A DNA stretch of 64,000 bases from Prescottella defluvii (GTDB lineage: Bacteria; Actinomycetota; Actinomycetes; Mycobacteriales; Mycobacteriaceae). The stretch is taken from positions 1,364,001 through 1,428,000 of the forward strand of contig CP121458.1 of the NCBI GenBank assembly GCA_029690005.1, in the 5' to 3' direction. Both the position numbers and the translations under genes were made by a program. Each line of letters begins with the position of its first letter. Within the stretch, counting starts at the first letter, position 1. Below the pieces are notes generated by a model that saw only the letters and a program-made list of their open reading frames with translations, made no database searches and was not told the origin of the DNA. Shown here one piece after another: positions 35,889 to 45,083 of the stretch.

Positions 35889-36593
35889 TCAACTGAGGAA
35901 GCCGCGAATCAGCTCGGCGGTCGCCTCGACGTGGTCGCTCATGACCTGTCGGGCCCGCTCCGGATCCCCCTTCAAGATTGCTTCGACGATCATCTCGTGT
36001 TGTTCGTTCGAATGGTCCAGCGCCGGACCCATCACCGGCACCACCCGAAGCAGGCTCTCGTTGAGGATCAGTTGCACGTTCGCTATGGCCTCCACCAGAG
36101 CGTGACATCCGCTGAGGTCGGCGATGTAGCTGTGCAGATTGCAATCGGCCCGCCTGAAATCGTCACCACTCGAAGCAACGGCGTGCAGGCGGTCCCGCAA
36201 GGCGCGAGATTCCTGTTCGGTGAGTTGACGCGAAGCGGCCAGCCCCGCCGATCCAGGCTCCAGCACGGATCGGAACTTCAGCATGTCGAAGAGACGAGTC
36301 TTCATCTCATCTGTGAGAGCGGTTGGTGCGACGGTGTCGCCGGTCGGTTCCCAGACGACGACGCTACCGCCACTGCGTCCTCGCTGGGTCTGGATGTACC
36401 CGGCCTGTTGAAGTGCCCGGATCACCGCTCGCAGTGTGGTTCTGCCGATGGACAGCTGCTCGCTGAGCTCACGCTCCGGAGGCAATCGAGTGCCAGCCGG
36501 CAACCTGCCGGCACGGATCTCGTCGACGAGCTGACGCAGTGCCTCCTCGAAGGGGTTGCGCCCTGCGGAATCGCTGCCTGTCTGAGTTGTCAT
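35889..36593 (-). CDS. GntR/FadR-family transcriptional regulator
   Basis: 234 residues. The winged helix-turn-helix at about residues 15-80 has LPPERELSEQLSIGRTTLRAVIRALQ, and a helical FCD effector domain follows, with metal-site residues suggested by HSYIADLSGCH and HEMIVEAI...HVE. Such proteins sense carboxylates or amino acid metabolites. It is divergent from the PuuD-like gene, with an inverted repeat between them, so it probably controls the PuuD/ALDH/ADH unit and its own gene. Confidence 0.88.
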   Translation of the reverse strand: MTTQTGSDSAGRNPFEEALRQLVDEIRAGRLPAGTRLPPERELSEQLSIGRTTLRAVIRALQQAGYIQTQRGRSGGSVVVWEPTGDTVAPTALTDEMKTRLFDMLKFRSVLEPGSAGLAASRQLTEQESRALRDRLHAVASSGDDFRRADCNLHSYIADLSGCHALVEAIANVQLILNESLLRVVPVMGPALDHSNEQHEMIVEAILKGDPERARQVMSDHVEATAELIRGFLS

Positions 36594-36688
36594 GTCTGGC
36601 GCTAGCCCCTTCCGTCGCCACGAGTGCGCCCGTCAGCCCGAGTGCACAGGTGAAGTCTCTCAGGTTCTGCTTGTCGAGTTTATTTGTA

Positions 36689-36708
36689 CACACCATTGCG
36701 GCGGTGTG
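36689..36708. promoter_or_regulatory. Candidate GntR operator
   Basis: CACACC-N8-GGTGTG inverted repeat between the GntR gene and the PuuD-like gene, inside an AT-richer stretch. The shape fits an FCD-type GntR dimer. Confidence 0.45.
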
Positions 36709-36730
36709 TCGTGGATGGTACTTATTTGGT

Positions 36731-37537
36731 GTGTCCATTAACGCCTCGGTAGCCACCCCCGAAAGCGTCCTCGGAGACGCTCCCAAGCCTGTCATCGGCG
36801 TTCCGACGCCGGTCGAGAACGCCACGTGGCGAGTGTGGAAGAGGGAAGCGCACTTGCTCTCCAGTGCCTATGCCGAACGGCTGTGGAGCGCGGGAGCCAT
36901 TCCGGTGATGCTGCCCATCGGCGGCAGCAAGCCCGACGCCGACCAACTCGTCGACCGGCTCGACGCACTCGTCCTCCCAGGCGGCGGGGACGTCGATCCC
37001 GGCCTCTACGGGGCCGTGCCCCACCCAGCGGCTGGTCCATTCGACCGGACACGCGATGATTGGGAAGCAGCCCTGGCCCACGCGGCCCTCGCTCGCGACA
37101 TACCGATACTCGGCATCTGTCGCGGAATGCAGTTGCTCAACGTCATGCTCGGCGGCACTCTGATCCAGCATCTTCCGGACGTCGTCGACAACGAGTCCCA
37201 CAATCCGACCAAGGACGACTTCGGTATCCACTCGGTGACCGTGTCCCCGGATTCCCTTCTCGCGGAGGGCATCGGCACGCGCGTCGACGTGCCGTCCTAC
37301 CATCACCAGGCCGTCGACGATGTGTCGTCCCGCTTTCGCGCTGTCGCGTGGGCCGAGGACGGCACGATCGAGGCCCTGGAGGACGCTGACGGCCGGATCC
37401 TCGCCGTTCAGTGGCATCCTGAAGTCGCCGAACATGACTCCGTCATAACACATTTCGTCACTCGCATCGTCGGAAACGGTGCGTCGCGTGGCGTCGCGGC
37501 CGGCCTGGAGTCGCGACGTTCCGGCGCGTCGACGTAA
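36731..37537 (+). CDS. Gamma-glutamyl hydrolase of the PuuD/peptidase C26 family
   Basis: A 268-residue class I GATase-fold peptidase. PILGICRGMQLLNVMLGGTL carries the nucleophile Cys (near residue 130), LVLPGGGDVDP is the oxyanion strand, and VPSYHHQAV plus VQWHPEV provide the His-Glu dyad. PuuD releases glutamate from gamma-glutamyl-GABA; here it would act on the oxidised gamma-glutamyl product of the GS-like ligase pathway. The start is taken as GTG 36731, without a clear Shine-Dalgarno site; the longer in-frame extension enters the GntR control region. The aldehyde dehydrogenase gene follows at 37649. Confidence 0.88.
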   Translation: MSINASVATPESVLGDAPKPVIGVPTPVENATWRVWKREAHLLSSAYAERLWSAGAIPVMLPIGGSKPDADQLVDRLDALVLPGGGDVDPGLYGAVPHPAAGPFDRTRDDWEAALAHAALARDIPILGICRGMQLLNVMLGGTLIQHLPDVVDNESHNPTKDDFGIHSVTVSPDSLLAEGIGTRVDVPSYHHQAVDDVSSRFRAVAWAEDGTIEALEDADGRILAVQWHPEVAEHDSVITHFVTRIVGNGASRGVAAGLESRRSGAST

Positions 37538-37648
37538 CGAGGACGAAGACACAACTTCTCTTGCCACCCCGGACGAGCACGAGGTGTGGGTATGCCAGCG
37601 CCCGTAGCCGACTGGGAACAGCATCGCGAAACCAAAGGACGTGAACTG

Positions 37649-39007
37649 ATGCAAACAAACGTGCTCAATCCCGCGACCGAGCAGGTTCTGTCGACGATCG
37701 AGTTGATGGACGCGCGACAGACCGACGACGTGGTTCGGCGGTCGGCGCGAGCCTTCGAGGAGTGGCAGAGGGTCGATGCTGCCGACCGAGCCAAGCTGCT
37801 GCGGAGATTCGCCGCTATCGTGGAGGCTGACGCCGAGAATCTCGCGCATCTGGAGACCGCGAATTGTGGCCACCCGATCAGTAATTCGCACGGGACGCTG
37901 CGAGCTGTGGTCGATTGCATGGAGTATTACGCCGCGGCTCCCGAACGGATGATCGGTCAGCAGATCCCGGTGCCCAACGGTGTCGCACTCACCTTCCACG
38001 AACCGATCGGCGTCGTCGCAGTGATCGCGCCGTGGAACTTCCCGCTGATGATCGCCGTCTGGGGCATGATGCCGGCGCTCGCGGCGGGAAACACGGTGAT
38101 ACTCAAGCCGTCTGAACTCACTCCACTCACCACTGCCCGACTCGCCGAGCTCGCCCTCGTGGCGGGTCTCCCGCAAGATGTGGTCCAGGTTGTCGTCGGC
38201 GAGGGCGCCGTCGTGGGGCAGGCACTGCTGGACCATCCGCTGGTGGACAAGGTGGTGTTCACGGGGTCGACGGACGTAGGTCGCAAGGTCATGTCGAGCG
38301 CTGCGGCCAACCTGAAGAAGGTCACTCTGGAATTGGGAGGCAAGTCGGCCAACATCGTCTATGCGGATTCCGACCTTGCCGCCGCTGCGGCCGCCGCACC
38401 CATGGGCGTGTTCTTCAATACCGGACAGGACTGTTGTGCGCGTTCACGATTGCTGGTCCAGTCCAGCGTCATCGACGAGTTCGTCGAGTATCTGATTCCC
38501 GCTGTCAATGACATCATCGTCGGCTCGCCGCTGGACGAGAAGACCCAAGTCGGCCCACTGATCAGTGCCGGTCATCGGAAGCGCGTCGCCTCATTCGTCA
38601 ACAAGGACGAGCAGATCGTCACGCAGGGGCAGATTCCGGATGGTCCGGGATTCTGGTTTCCGCCGACGGTGCTGCGCTCGGACGACGGATCCGCGCCCAG
38701 CATGAGCCAAGAGATCTTCGGACCGGTGGTGACGATCACGCCGTTCTCCGACGAAGCCGACGCCATCCGGTTGGCCAACGCGACCGACTATGGTCTGGCC
38801 GGCTCGATCTGGACGCGAGATATTGCGCGCGCGTTGCGAACCGCGCGTGGAGTTCGCGCAGGAAACCTCTCGGTCAACAACAACTCGGCAGTCCGCTACC
38901 AGACGCCGTTCGGGGGGTTCAAGCAATCGGGTATCGGTCGCGAACTCGGTCCTGACGCCCCGTTCGAGTTCACCGAGAAGAAGACCGTCTTCATCTCGAC
39001 CACCTAG
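37649..39007 (+). CDS. NAD(P)-dependent aldehyde dehydrogenase of the amine cluster
   Basis: A 452-residue ALDH. Motifs are APWNFPLMIAVWGMMPALAAGN, FTGSTDVGRKVM, the general-base region ELGGKSANIVYADSD, the nucleophile Cys in FFNTGQDCCARSR (about residue 260) and NNNSAVRYQTPFGGFKQSGIG. It is close to gamma-aminobutyraldehyde/betaine aldehyde dehydrogenases, and its place behind the PuuD-like gene suggests a PuuC-like step on an (optionally gamma-glutamylated) aminoaldehyde. ATG at 37649. No frameshift was detected. Confidence 0.9.
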   Translation: MQTNVLNPATEQVLSTIELMDARQTDDVVRRSARAFEEWQRVDAADRAKLLRRFAAIVEADAENLAHLETANCGHPISNSHGTLRAVVDCMEYYAAAPERMIGQQIPVPNGVALTFHEPIGVVAVIAPWNFPLMIAVWGMMPALAAGNTVILKPSELTPLTTARLAELALVAGLPQDVVQVVVGEGAVVGQALLDHPLVDKVVFTGSTDVGRKVMSSAAANLKKVTLELGGKSANIVYADSDLAAAAAAAPMGVFFNTGQDCCARSRLLVQSSVIDEFVEYLIPAVNDIIVGSPLDEKTQVGPLISAGHRKRVASFVNKDEQIVTQGQIPDGPGFWFPPTVLRSDDGSAPSMSQEIFGPVVTITPFSDEADAIRLANATDYGLAGSIWTRDIARALRTARGVRAGNLSVNNNSAVRYQTPFGGFKQSGIGRELGPDAPFEFTEKKTVFISTT

Positions 39008-39060
39008 TCGGCCTCTTCGGCAGAGTCCATCGGCCACACCTCTTTCCCAGGAGTCAAAGA

Positions 39061-40148
39061 ATGAAAGCATCGGTCTTCCGAGGCCCGGAAGCAGAGCTCG
39101 CCGTCGAAGACGTCGAGGTCTCGGCCGTGGGACCTCGCGAGTTGCTTGTCCAGACGGCGGCAGCGGGTCTGTGTCACAGCGATCTGTACCACTTGCGCGG
39201 AGTCTTCGAGTTGCCCATGCCGACGGTCCTCGGGCACGAATCGGCGGGTGTGGTGGTGGAAGTCGGCAGTGACGTCACCGACTTCGCCCCTGGCGATCAT
39301 GTCATCACCTGTTTGGCGCCGTTCTGCGGTAAGTGCTCGCTGTGCCTGACCGGTCGGTCCTATCTCTGCGCCGGTCAGCACAGCGTTCGGGCGGTGGGGA
39401 GCCTCCCCGTCTGCATCAGGGCGACACAGAGGTCCATCAGTTCCTCAATGTGTCCAGTTTCGCCGAGCAGTTGCTCGTGCACGAGACCGCAGCGGTTCGC
39501 ATCAACCCCGAGATGCCCTTGGACCTTGCGGCATTGATCGGCTGCGGCGTGACGACCGGCCTCGGAGCGGTTCTGAACAAGGCGCGCGTCGCGCCCGGTG
39601 ACACCGTTGCCGTCATCGGGTGTGGTGGGATCGGCCTCAGTGCGGTCCAGGGGGCGCGCATCGCCGGCGCATCGCGGATTATCGCAGTCGACCTCAACGC
39701 CAACAAGCTCGAGACCGCCCGAACGATGGGCGCGACCGACATCATCGACGGCTCCCAATTGGAGGACGGCGACGTGGCCGCCGCGATCCGCGATCTCACC
39801 TCGGGAGGCGTCGACCACGCCATCGAGGCGGTCGGGTCGGCCATGACCGCTACCGCCTCGCTCGAAGCGCTGGGCGTAGGCGGAACCTCCACCATTGTCG
39901 GTCTGATGCCGTCCGGCAAGACGTTTCCCGTCCAGGGCAGGCTTCTGCTCGACGATCGTCGAATTCAAGGCGCATACATGGGCGCGATGAACTTCCGGAT
40001 GGCGATGCCCAGGTACGTCGACATGTATCTCGACGGGCGTCTCCTTCTCGACGAAATGGTCAGTTCCAGAATCAAACTGGACGGCATCGACGCCTCGTTC
40101 CGGGCGATGGAGGCGGGCGACACTCTGAGGGACGTCGTCGTCTTCTGA
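39061..40148 (+). CDS. Zinc-dependent alcohol dehydrogenase, NDMA/Rxyl_3153-like (one frameshift)
   Basis: About 362 residues. Catalytic zinc ligands are in GLCHSDLYHLRG and GHESAG; the structural zinc cysteines are in CGKCSLCLTGRSYLC. The Rossmann region reads AVIGCGGIGLSAVQGARIAGA. A shift near 39395 interrupts the frame; corrected, it reads on into PRLHQGDTEVHQFLNVSSFAEQ. It has the class III/benzyl alcohol-type layout seen in actinobacterial ADHs. It would oxidise an alcohol intermediate, feeding the neighbouring aldehyde dehydrogenases. ATG at 39061 follows CCAGGAGTC. Confidence 0.87.
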
Positions 40149-40157
40149 GTTGTGCGC

Positions 40158-40184
40158 CGCGGCCTACTGAATTGAATGGCCGCG
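40158..40184 (+). terminator. Short hairpin after the alcohol dehydrogenase gene
   Basis: CGCGGCC and GGCCGCG separated by 13 bases, ten bases after the stop codon. The stem is short (7 bp), so this is a modest candidate. Confidence 0.4.
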
Positions 40185-40346
40185 CAGTAGATTCGGGCGG
40201 GCACGGTCGACCCGGTGTGTGAAGGTTCCTGCGCCGTCATCGTCACCAGGAACGACCGTGCCCGCAGCGTCATCTCCGCGCCTGGTCTGGAGTGACTGGT
40301 CGGTGCACGGATGTGGTTGCGTACCAGCAGTATCGAGGAGTGAGTG

Positions 40347-41956
40347 ATGTTGCCGACTGTGCGCCAAGTTCTGGCCATGCCGATCCTCGCGGAGGCCGAC
40401 CCCGAGGTCCTTGCCGGTCAGGACCAACTCGGACGTCCGGTTCGTTGGCTGCACCCCGCCGAGGTTGCCGATATCGCACATCTTCTGCGCGGCGACGAGA
40501 TCGTCCTGACCACGGGGTTGTATCTCCCGGAGAACGGCACTGCGCTCCGCGCGTATGTGGGGTCGTTGGCCGAGGCCGGCGTCGTCGGTGTGCTCGTCGA
40601 ACTGGGACGAAGGTGGTCGTCTCTGCCTCGGCCATTCGTCGAGGCGTGTCGCGAGGTCGGCCTCGTCCTCATCGCCCTGCACCGCGAGGTCCGATTCGCG
40701 GCAGTGGTCGAGGACGTGGGCGCGCGCATTCTCGAGGCTCAGGTGGAAGACCTTCGCGTAAGTGAATTCATCCACGAGACCTTCACCCGGCTGGACCTCG
40801 AGTCCGCCACGACGGAAGAAACTCTGTCGGCAGTGGTCCGATTGTCCAACGTTCCAGTCGTATTGGAATCGTCACGGCATCAGGTCATCGGCTACGACAC
40901 CGCCACGAAGGACGCCGCCGAGGTCCTCGCCGACTGGCCGCGCCGCTCACGGGCAGCGGTGTTGTCGGGACGCACGGGCTACGATCGCCGATCAGGCTGG
41001 CTGATGACGATAGTCGGATCCCGCGGCGACGACTGGGGCGGCTGGTCCTCATGACGAACGCGCTCCCGAACCGGAAGGACTATGTCCTGATCGAACGCGC
41101 CGCCGCAGCTCTCACACTCGCTCAGATGCGTGCGCGCGCGAGAGACAGCGTCGAGCGAAATGCCCATGCAATCCTCCTGGCGGAGTTGCGGTCTGCGCGG
41201 ATTACACCCGAACTGACGATGCGATGCGAAGCGGCGAACATACCGACGCGGTCACGCCGCTTCTTCGCAGTGGCAGTGCGCGGCCGGCTGACCGCCCAGG
41301 ACTCCAAACAGTGGTCTCTGACGGATCTAGCGTCGGTGCTCGCCTCGACGACGCGATCCATGCAGATCCCCACCCTCGTAGGGATCGACACCGACCACGT
41401 CATCGGACTCCTAAGCATTCAGGAGACGTTGGCCGCCGAGGGAGTGATGACCCGATTGGCGCAGGGGCTTCGCAGGGCCGCGAACGTCGTGATCGCCCAG
41501 GGCGAAGTGGTCGACGGCATCGAAAACACTTTCCGGACGCTGATCGGTGCGAAGAACGTTCTCGCCGCGGCGGACGCGGACGACCAACGGCCCTGGGTGA
41601 CACTCGCCGACGTGCACCTGCGAGGACTGCTGCACCTGATGCGCGACGACGAGCGTCTGGAACTGTTCGTGCTTCGGGAATTGGGGCCGCTCTTCGAGTA
41701 CGACTCCAAACGCGGAACCTCGCTCGTGGAATTGCTGTCCGTAGTGCTGGAACACAGGGGAGGTAAGACGGCAGCAGCCAAACGCCTGCTGTTGTCGCGT
41801 CCAGTTCTCTACGAGAGGCTGGCGAAGATCGAATCGATTCTGGGAGTCGACCTCGAGGATCCCCACATCAGGACGTCACTGCACACCGCGATCATCGCGC
41901 ACTCGTTGATCGGTGACACGGCGTCGGGACAGTGGAGGCAATCCGACGTTTCGTAA
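40347..41956 (+). CDS. PucR-family transcriptional regulator (one frameshift)
   Basis: About 536 residues. The N-terminal PucR domain (MLPTVRQVLAMPILAEADPE, then RWLHPAEVADIAHLLRGDEIVLTTG) is followed by a GGDEF-like central domain and a C-terminal helix-turn-helix in GGKTAAAKRLLLSRPVLYERL. A missing C near 41035 creates a false stop; restored, the frame reads DDWGRLVLMTNAL straight into the second half. ATG 40347 follows GAGGAG by six bases. PucR proteins activate purine or amine catabolic operons, and this one probably governs the downstream ALDH, aminotransferase and dehydrogenase genes. Confidence 0.87.
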
Positions 41957-41993
41957 GGCCCGCATGCTGATACAGCCGGGTGAGATGGGGCGC

Positions 41994-43462
41994 ATGACTC
42001 AAGTAGATGCCTCCCCCTACTACGTCGGGGACGTGGAGATGTTGGTCGACGGCTCCGGGCTCTCGACAGCGCAAGGCTGGATCGAGGTCGAGAGCCCCCG
42101 CGACGGCTCGATCATGGGCAGGATCCCTCGGGGCGGTGAAGTGGAAGTCGACGCCGCCGTGGCCGCCGCTCGTCGTGCGTTCCGGGAATGGCGTGACCGA
42201 CCTTCCCGCGAGCGAGGGAAGATCCTCTCCGACATCGCGAACGCACTCGTCGCCGACGTGGAGCACCTGGCCAGGATCTCCTCCGTCGAGAACGGCAATG
42301 CCCTCAGAACCCAGACCCGTGGCGAGGCCGCCTTCGTGGTCGATTGCTTCCGCTACTTCGGGGGGCTTGCCCAGGAAGCCAAGGGCGAGACCATTCCGAT
42401 CCGTCAGGACGCGCTCGACTATTCGCGCCGTGAACCGCTGGGAGTCGTGGGTGCGATCATTCCGTGGAATGCCCCGCTGATGCTCGCGGCGGTGAAGATC
42501 GCCCCCGCGTTGGTCATGGGCAACACGATGGTGATGAAAGTCGCCGAGGACGCCCCATTCGCCGTGCTGGAGCTGGCCCGTACCTGCCAGCGGTTCCTGC
42601 CTCCAGGGGTACTGAACGTCGTCACGGGCTATGGACGTGAAGCCGGCGAGGCACTGACCTCGCATCCGGACGTCGCGAAGCTTTCCTTCACCGGATCCAC
42701 GGGTGTCGGTCGGCGGGTCATGGAGAAGGCGGCGGAGCGCATCGTCCCTGTCTCGCTCGAGCTCGGAGGGAAGAGCCCTCAGATCGTCTTTCCCGATGCG
42801 GACGAGGACTGGGCCGTTCAGGGCGTGATTGCGGGCATGCGCTTCTTCCGTCTAGGACAGTCCTGCACGGCAGGATCTCGGCTTTCGTCCACCGTGACAT
42901 TCTCGAATCCTTCAGCGCGAAGCTGGTTGCTGCGCTGGCCGAACTGAAGGTCGGTGACCCGCTCGACGAGAACTCGGACATGGGGTGCATCGTCAACCGA
43001 AGCCAGTACGACAAGGTCTGCGACTACATCGAAGACGGACTCCAGCAGCCGGGCGCGCGACTACTTGCCGGCGGTGTCCCCGGACCCGAGGATCCGCGTT
43101 TCTCCATCCGGCCGACGGTCATCGGCGGCGTCGACAATTCGTGGCGACTGGCGCGCGAGGAAGTCTTCGGGCCCGTTGCGGTTGTCATCCCGTGGAGTGC
43201 CGAGGACGATGTCGTCGAGATGGCAAACGACTCGCATTACGGGCTCGCGGCCTTCATCTGGTCGAAGGACTTGGGCCGGGCCGTTCGGACGGCCCACCGG
43301 GTCGAGGCCGGGTGGGTGCAGGTCAACCAGGGTGTGGGCCAAGCGCTGGGGCAGTCCTACGGCGGCTACAAGCAGAGCGGTATCGGTCGCGAGTTCTCTC
43401 TCGAAGGCATGGTGGACAGCTACACACAGCAGAAGCACATTTCGGTGAATCTCACTCGCTGA
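41994..43462 (+). CDS. Second aldehyde dehydrogenase of the amine cluster (one frameshift)
   Basis: About 489 residues. Visible: AIIPWNAPLMLAAVKIAPALVMGN, FTGSTGVGRRVM, LELGGKSPQIVFPDAD, the nucleophile Cys in GQSCTAGSRL (about residue 295), and FGPVAVVIPW and GGYKQSGIGRE near the end. A T is missing near 42885; restored, the frame reads SRLFVHRDILESFSAKL. The family includes succinate-semialdehyde, betaine-aldehyde and aromatic aldehyde dehydrogenases. Placed before the aminotransferase, it may oxidise the semialdehyde that the aminotransferase produces. Confidence 0.88.
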
Positions 43463-43480
43463 CGGCACTTTCCGCGCGGA

Positions 43481-43600
43481 CCCGATATCGGCCGAATACG
43501 ACGACGACTTGCCGCACCGACTTGCTGCACCCCGACGAGATGTTCGACCAGGCGCAGGGAACGGACGTTTCGTCGGTACTGGAGGTCTGGCGATATCGGG
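43481..43600. repeat. Inverted CCCGATATCG boxes in the ALDH-aminotransferase gap
   Basis: CCCGATATCG at 43481-43490 and its complement at 43591-43600, 100 bases apart in a 206-base gap without a supported gene. The CGATATCG core is itself palindromic, so the pair could be two operator half-regions rather than a stem. Confidence 0.35.
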
Positions 43601-43668
43601 AAAGTAGGAGCAGAAGGAGCGGCTGAGAAGGCCTGCTACCAACCCGATTCCAGGCAAGGACGAATCTC

Positions 43669-45033
43669 ATGAGCATCGCAGACATTCAGCGGGAAACGGA
43701 CGAAACCGAAGCGCAGCGCGCCTACCGCCTCGACCGTAAGCATGTCTTCCATTCTTGGTCCGCGCAGGACCAACTGGACCCCATGGTCATTGTCAAGACG
43801 CAGGGTTCTCACGTGTGGGACGGCGACGGAAAGCGGTACCTCGACTTTGCGAGCCAGCTCGTCAACACCAACATCGGGCACCAGCATCCGCGGGTTGTCG
43901 CGGCGATCCAGGAACAAGCCGCACGGATGTGCACCATCGCTCCGCAGTACGCCAACGATGTGCGGAGCGAGGCCGCCCGCCTGATTGCGGAGCGCACACC
44001 CGGCGATCTCGATCGCGTCTTCTTCACGAACGGTGGGGCAGACGCCAACGAACACGCTGTTCGAATGGCGAGGCAGGTCACCGGTCGATACAAGGTGTTG
44101 ACCACCTACCGCTCGTACCACGGCGGTACATCGACTGCGATCAACATGACCGGAGACCCTCGTCGATGGGCGAATGACCACGGCACTACCGGAACGATTC
44201 ACTTCTGGGGTCCGTTCCTGTACCGCAGCGCTTTTCACGCGGAGACCGAGGCGCAGGAGTGTCAGCGAGCACTCGAACACCTCGAGCAGACGATCTCCTT
44301 CGAAGGTCCGAACACGATCGCCGCAGTGGTGCTCGAGGCAGTTCCCGGGACTGCCGGCGTCATGGTTCCTCCGCCTGGCTACATGCGTGGTGTTCGAGAG
44401 ATCTGCGACCGATTCGGCATCGTCATGATCGCGGACGAAGTCATGACCGGTTTCGGTCGCACGGGAGCGTGGTTCGCGATGGGGGAGGCGGGAGTCGTTC
44501 CCGACCTCATCACCTTCGCGAAGGGCGTGAACTCGGGATATGTACCGCTCGGAGGCGTCGCGATCAACGATCGCATAGCCGACTACTTCGGTCCCAAGCA
44601 GTATCCGGGCGGCCTCACCTACTCCGGACACCCACTCGCCACCGCATCCGCTGTCGCCACCATCGAGGTGCTGGAGGATGAAGGCATCGTGAAGAACGCC
44701 GCGCGGCTCGGCTCGGAGGTTTTCGGACCGCGCCTTCGTGAGATCGCCGAGCGGCATCCGAGCGTCGGCGAAGTCCGCGGTCTCGGTGCCATGTGGGCGA
44801 TCGAACTCGTGGAGAATGCCGAGACGCGTAAACCGCTGGCTCCGTACGGCGGAACGAGCCCGGCAATGACCGAACTCGGCGGATTCCTCAGGTCGAACGG
44901 ACTGTTGCCGATGATCAACTTCAATCGCCTGCACGTCGTGCCTCCGTGCAACATCGCCGACGCCGACGCCGACGAGGGACTCCGTCTCATCGATGCCGCG
45001 CTCGACATCGCGGACGCTCACACCGAGGCCTGA
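43669..45033 (+). CDS. Class III PLP-dependent aminotransferase
   Basis: A 454-residue fold-type I omega-aminotransferase. FTNGGADANEHAVRMAR is the cofactor phosphate loop, MIADEVMTGFGRTG carries the PLP-pyridine Asp, and the Schiff-base Lys is in ITFAKGVNSGYVPLGG (about residue 285). Related enzymes transfer amino groups from beta-alanine, GABA, taurine or putrescine to pyruvate or 2-oxoglutarate. In this cluster it would deaminate the amino acid or diamine intermediate. ATG at 43669. The glutamate-type dehydrogenase follows 50 bases downstream, consistent with coupled glutamate/2-oxoglutarate cycling. Confidence 0.92.
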   Translation: MSIADIQRETDETEAQRAYRLDRKHVFHSWSAQDQLDPMVIVKTQGSHVWDGDGKRYLDFASQLVNTNIGHQHPRVVAAIQEQAARMCTIAPQYANDVRSEAARLIAERTPGDLDRVFFTNGGADANEHAVRMARQVTGRYKVLTTYRSYHGGTSTAINMTGDPRRWANDHGTTGTIHFWGPFLYRSAFHAETEAQECQRALEHLEQTISFEGPNTIAAVVLEAVPGTAGVMVPPPGYMRGVREICDRFGIVMIADEVMTGFGRTGAWFAMGEAGVVPDLITFAKGVNSGYVPLGGVAINDRIADYFGPKQYPGGLTYSGHPLATASAVATIEVLEDEGIVKNAARLGSEVFGPRLREIAERHPSVGEVRGLGAMWAIELVENAETRKPLAPYGGTSPAMTELGGFLRSNGLLPMINFNRLHVVPPCNIADADADEGLRLIDAALDIADAHTEA

Positions 45034-45083
45034 AACCACCAGGGCAACGAGGTTCGACAAGAAACTGGAAGGAACACGACGAC

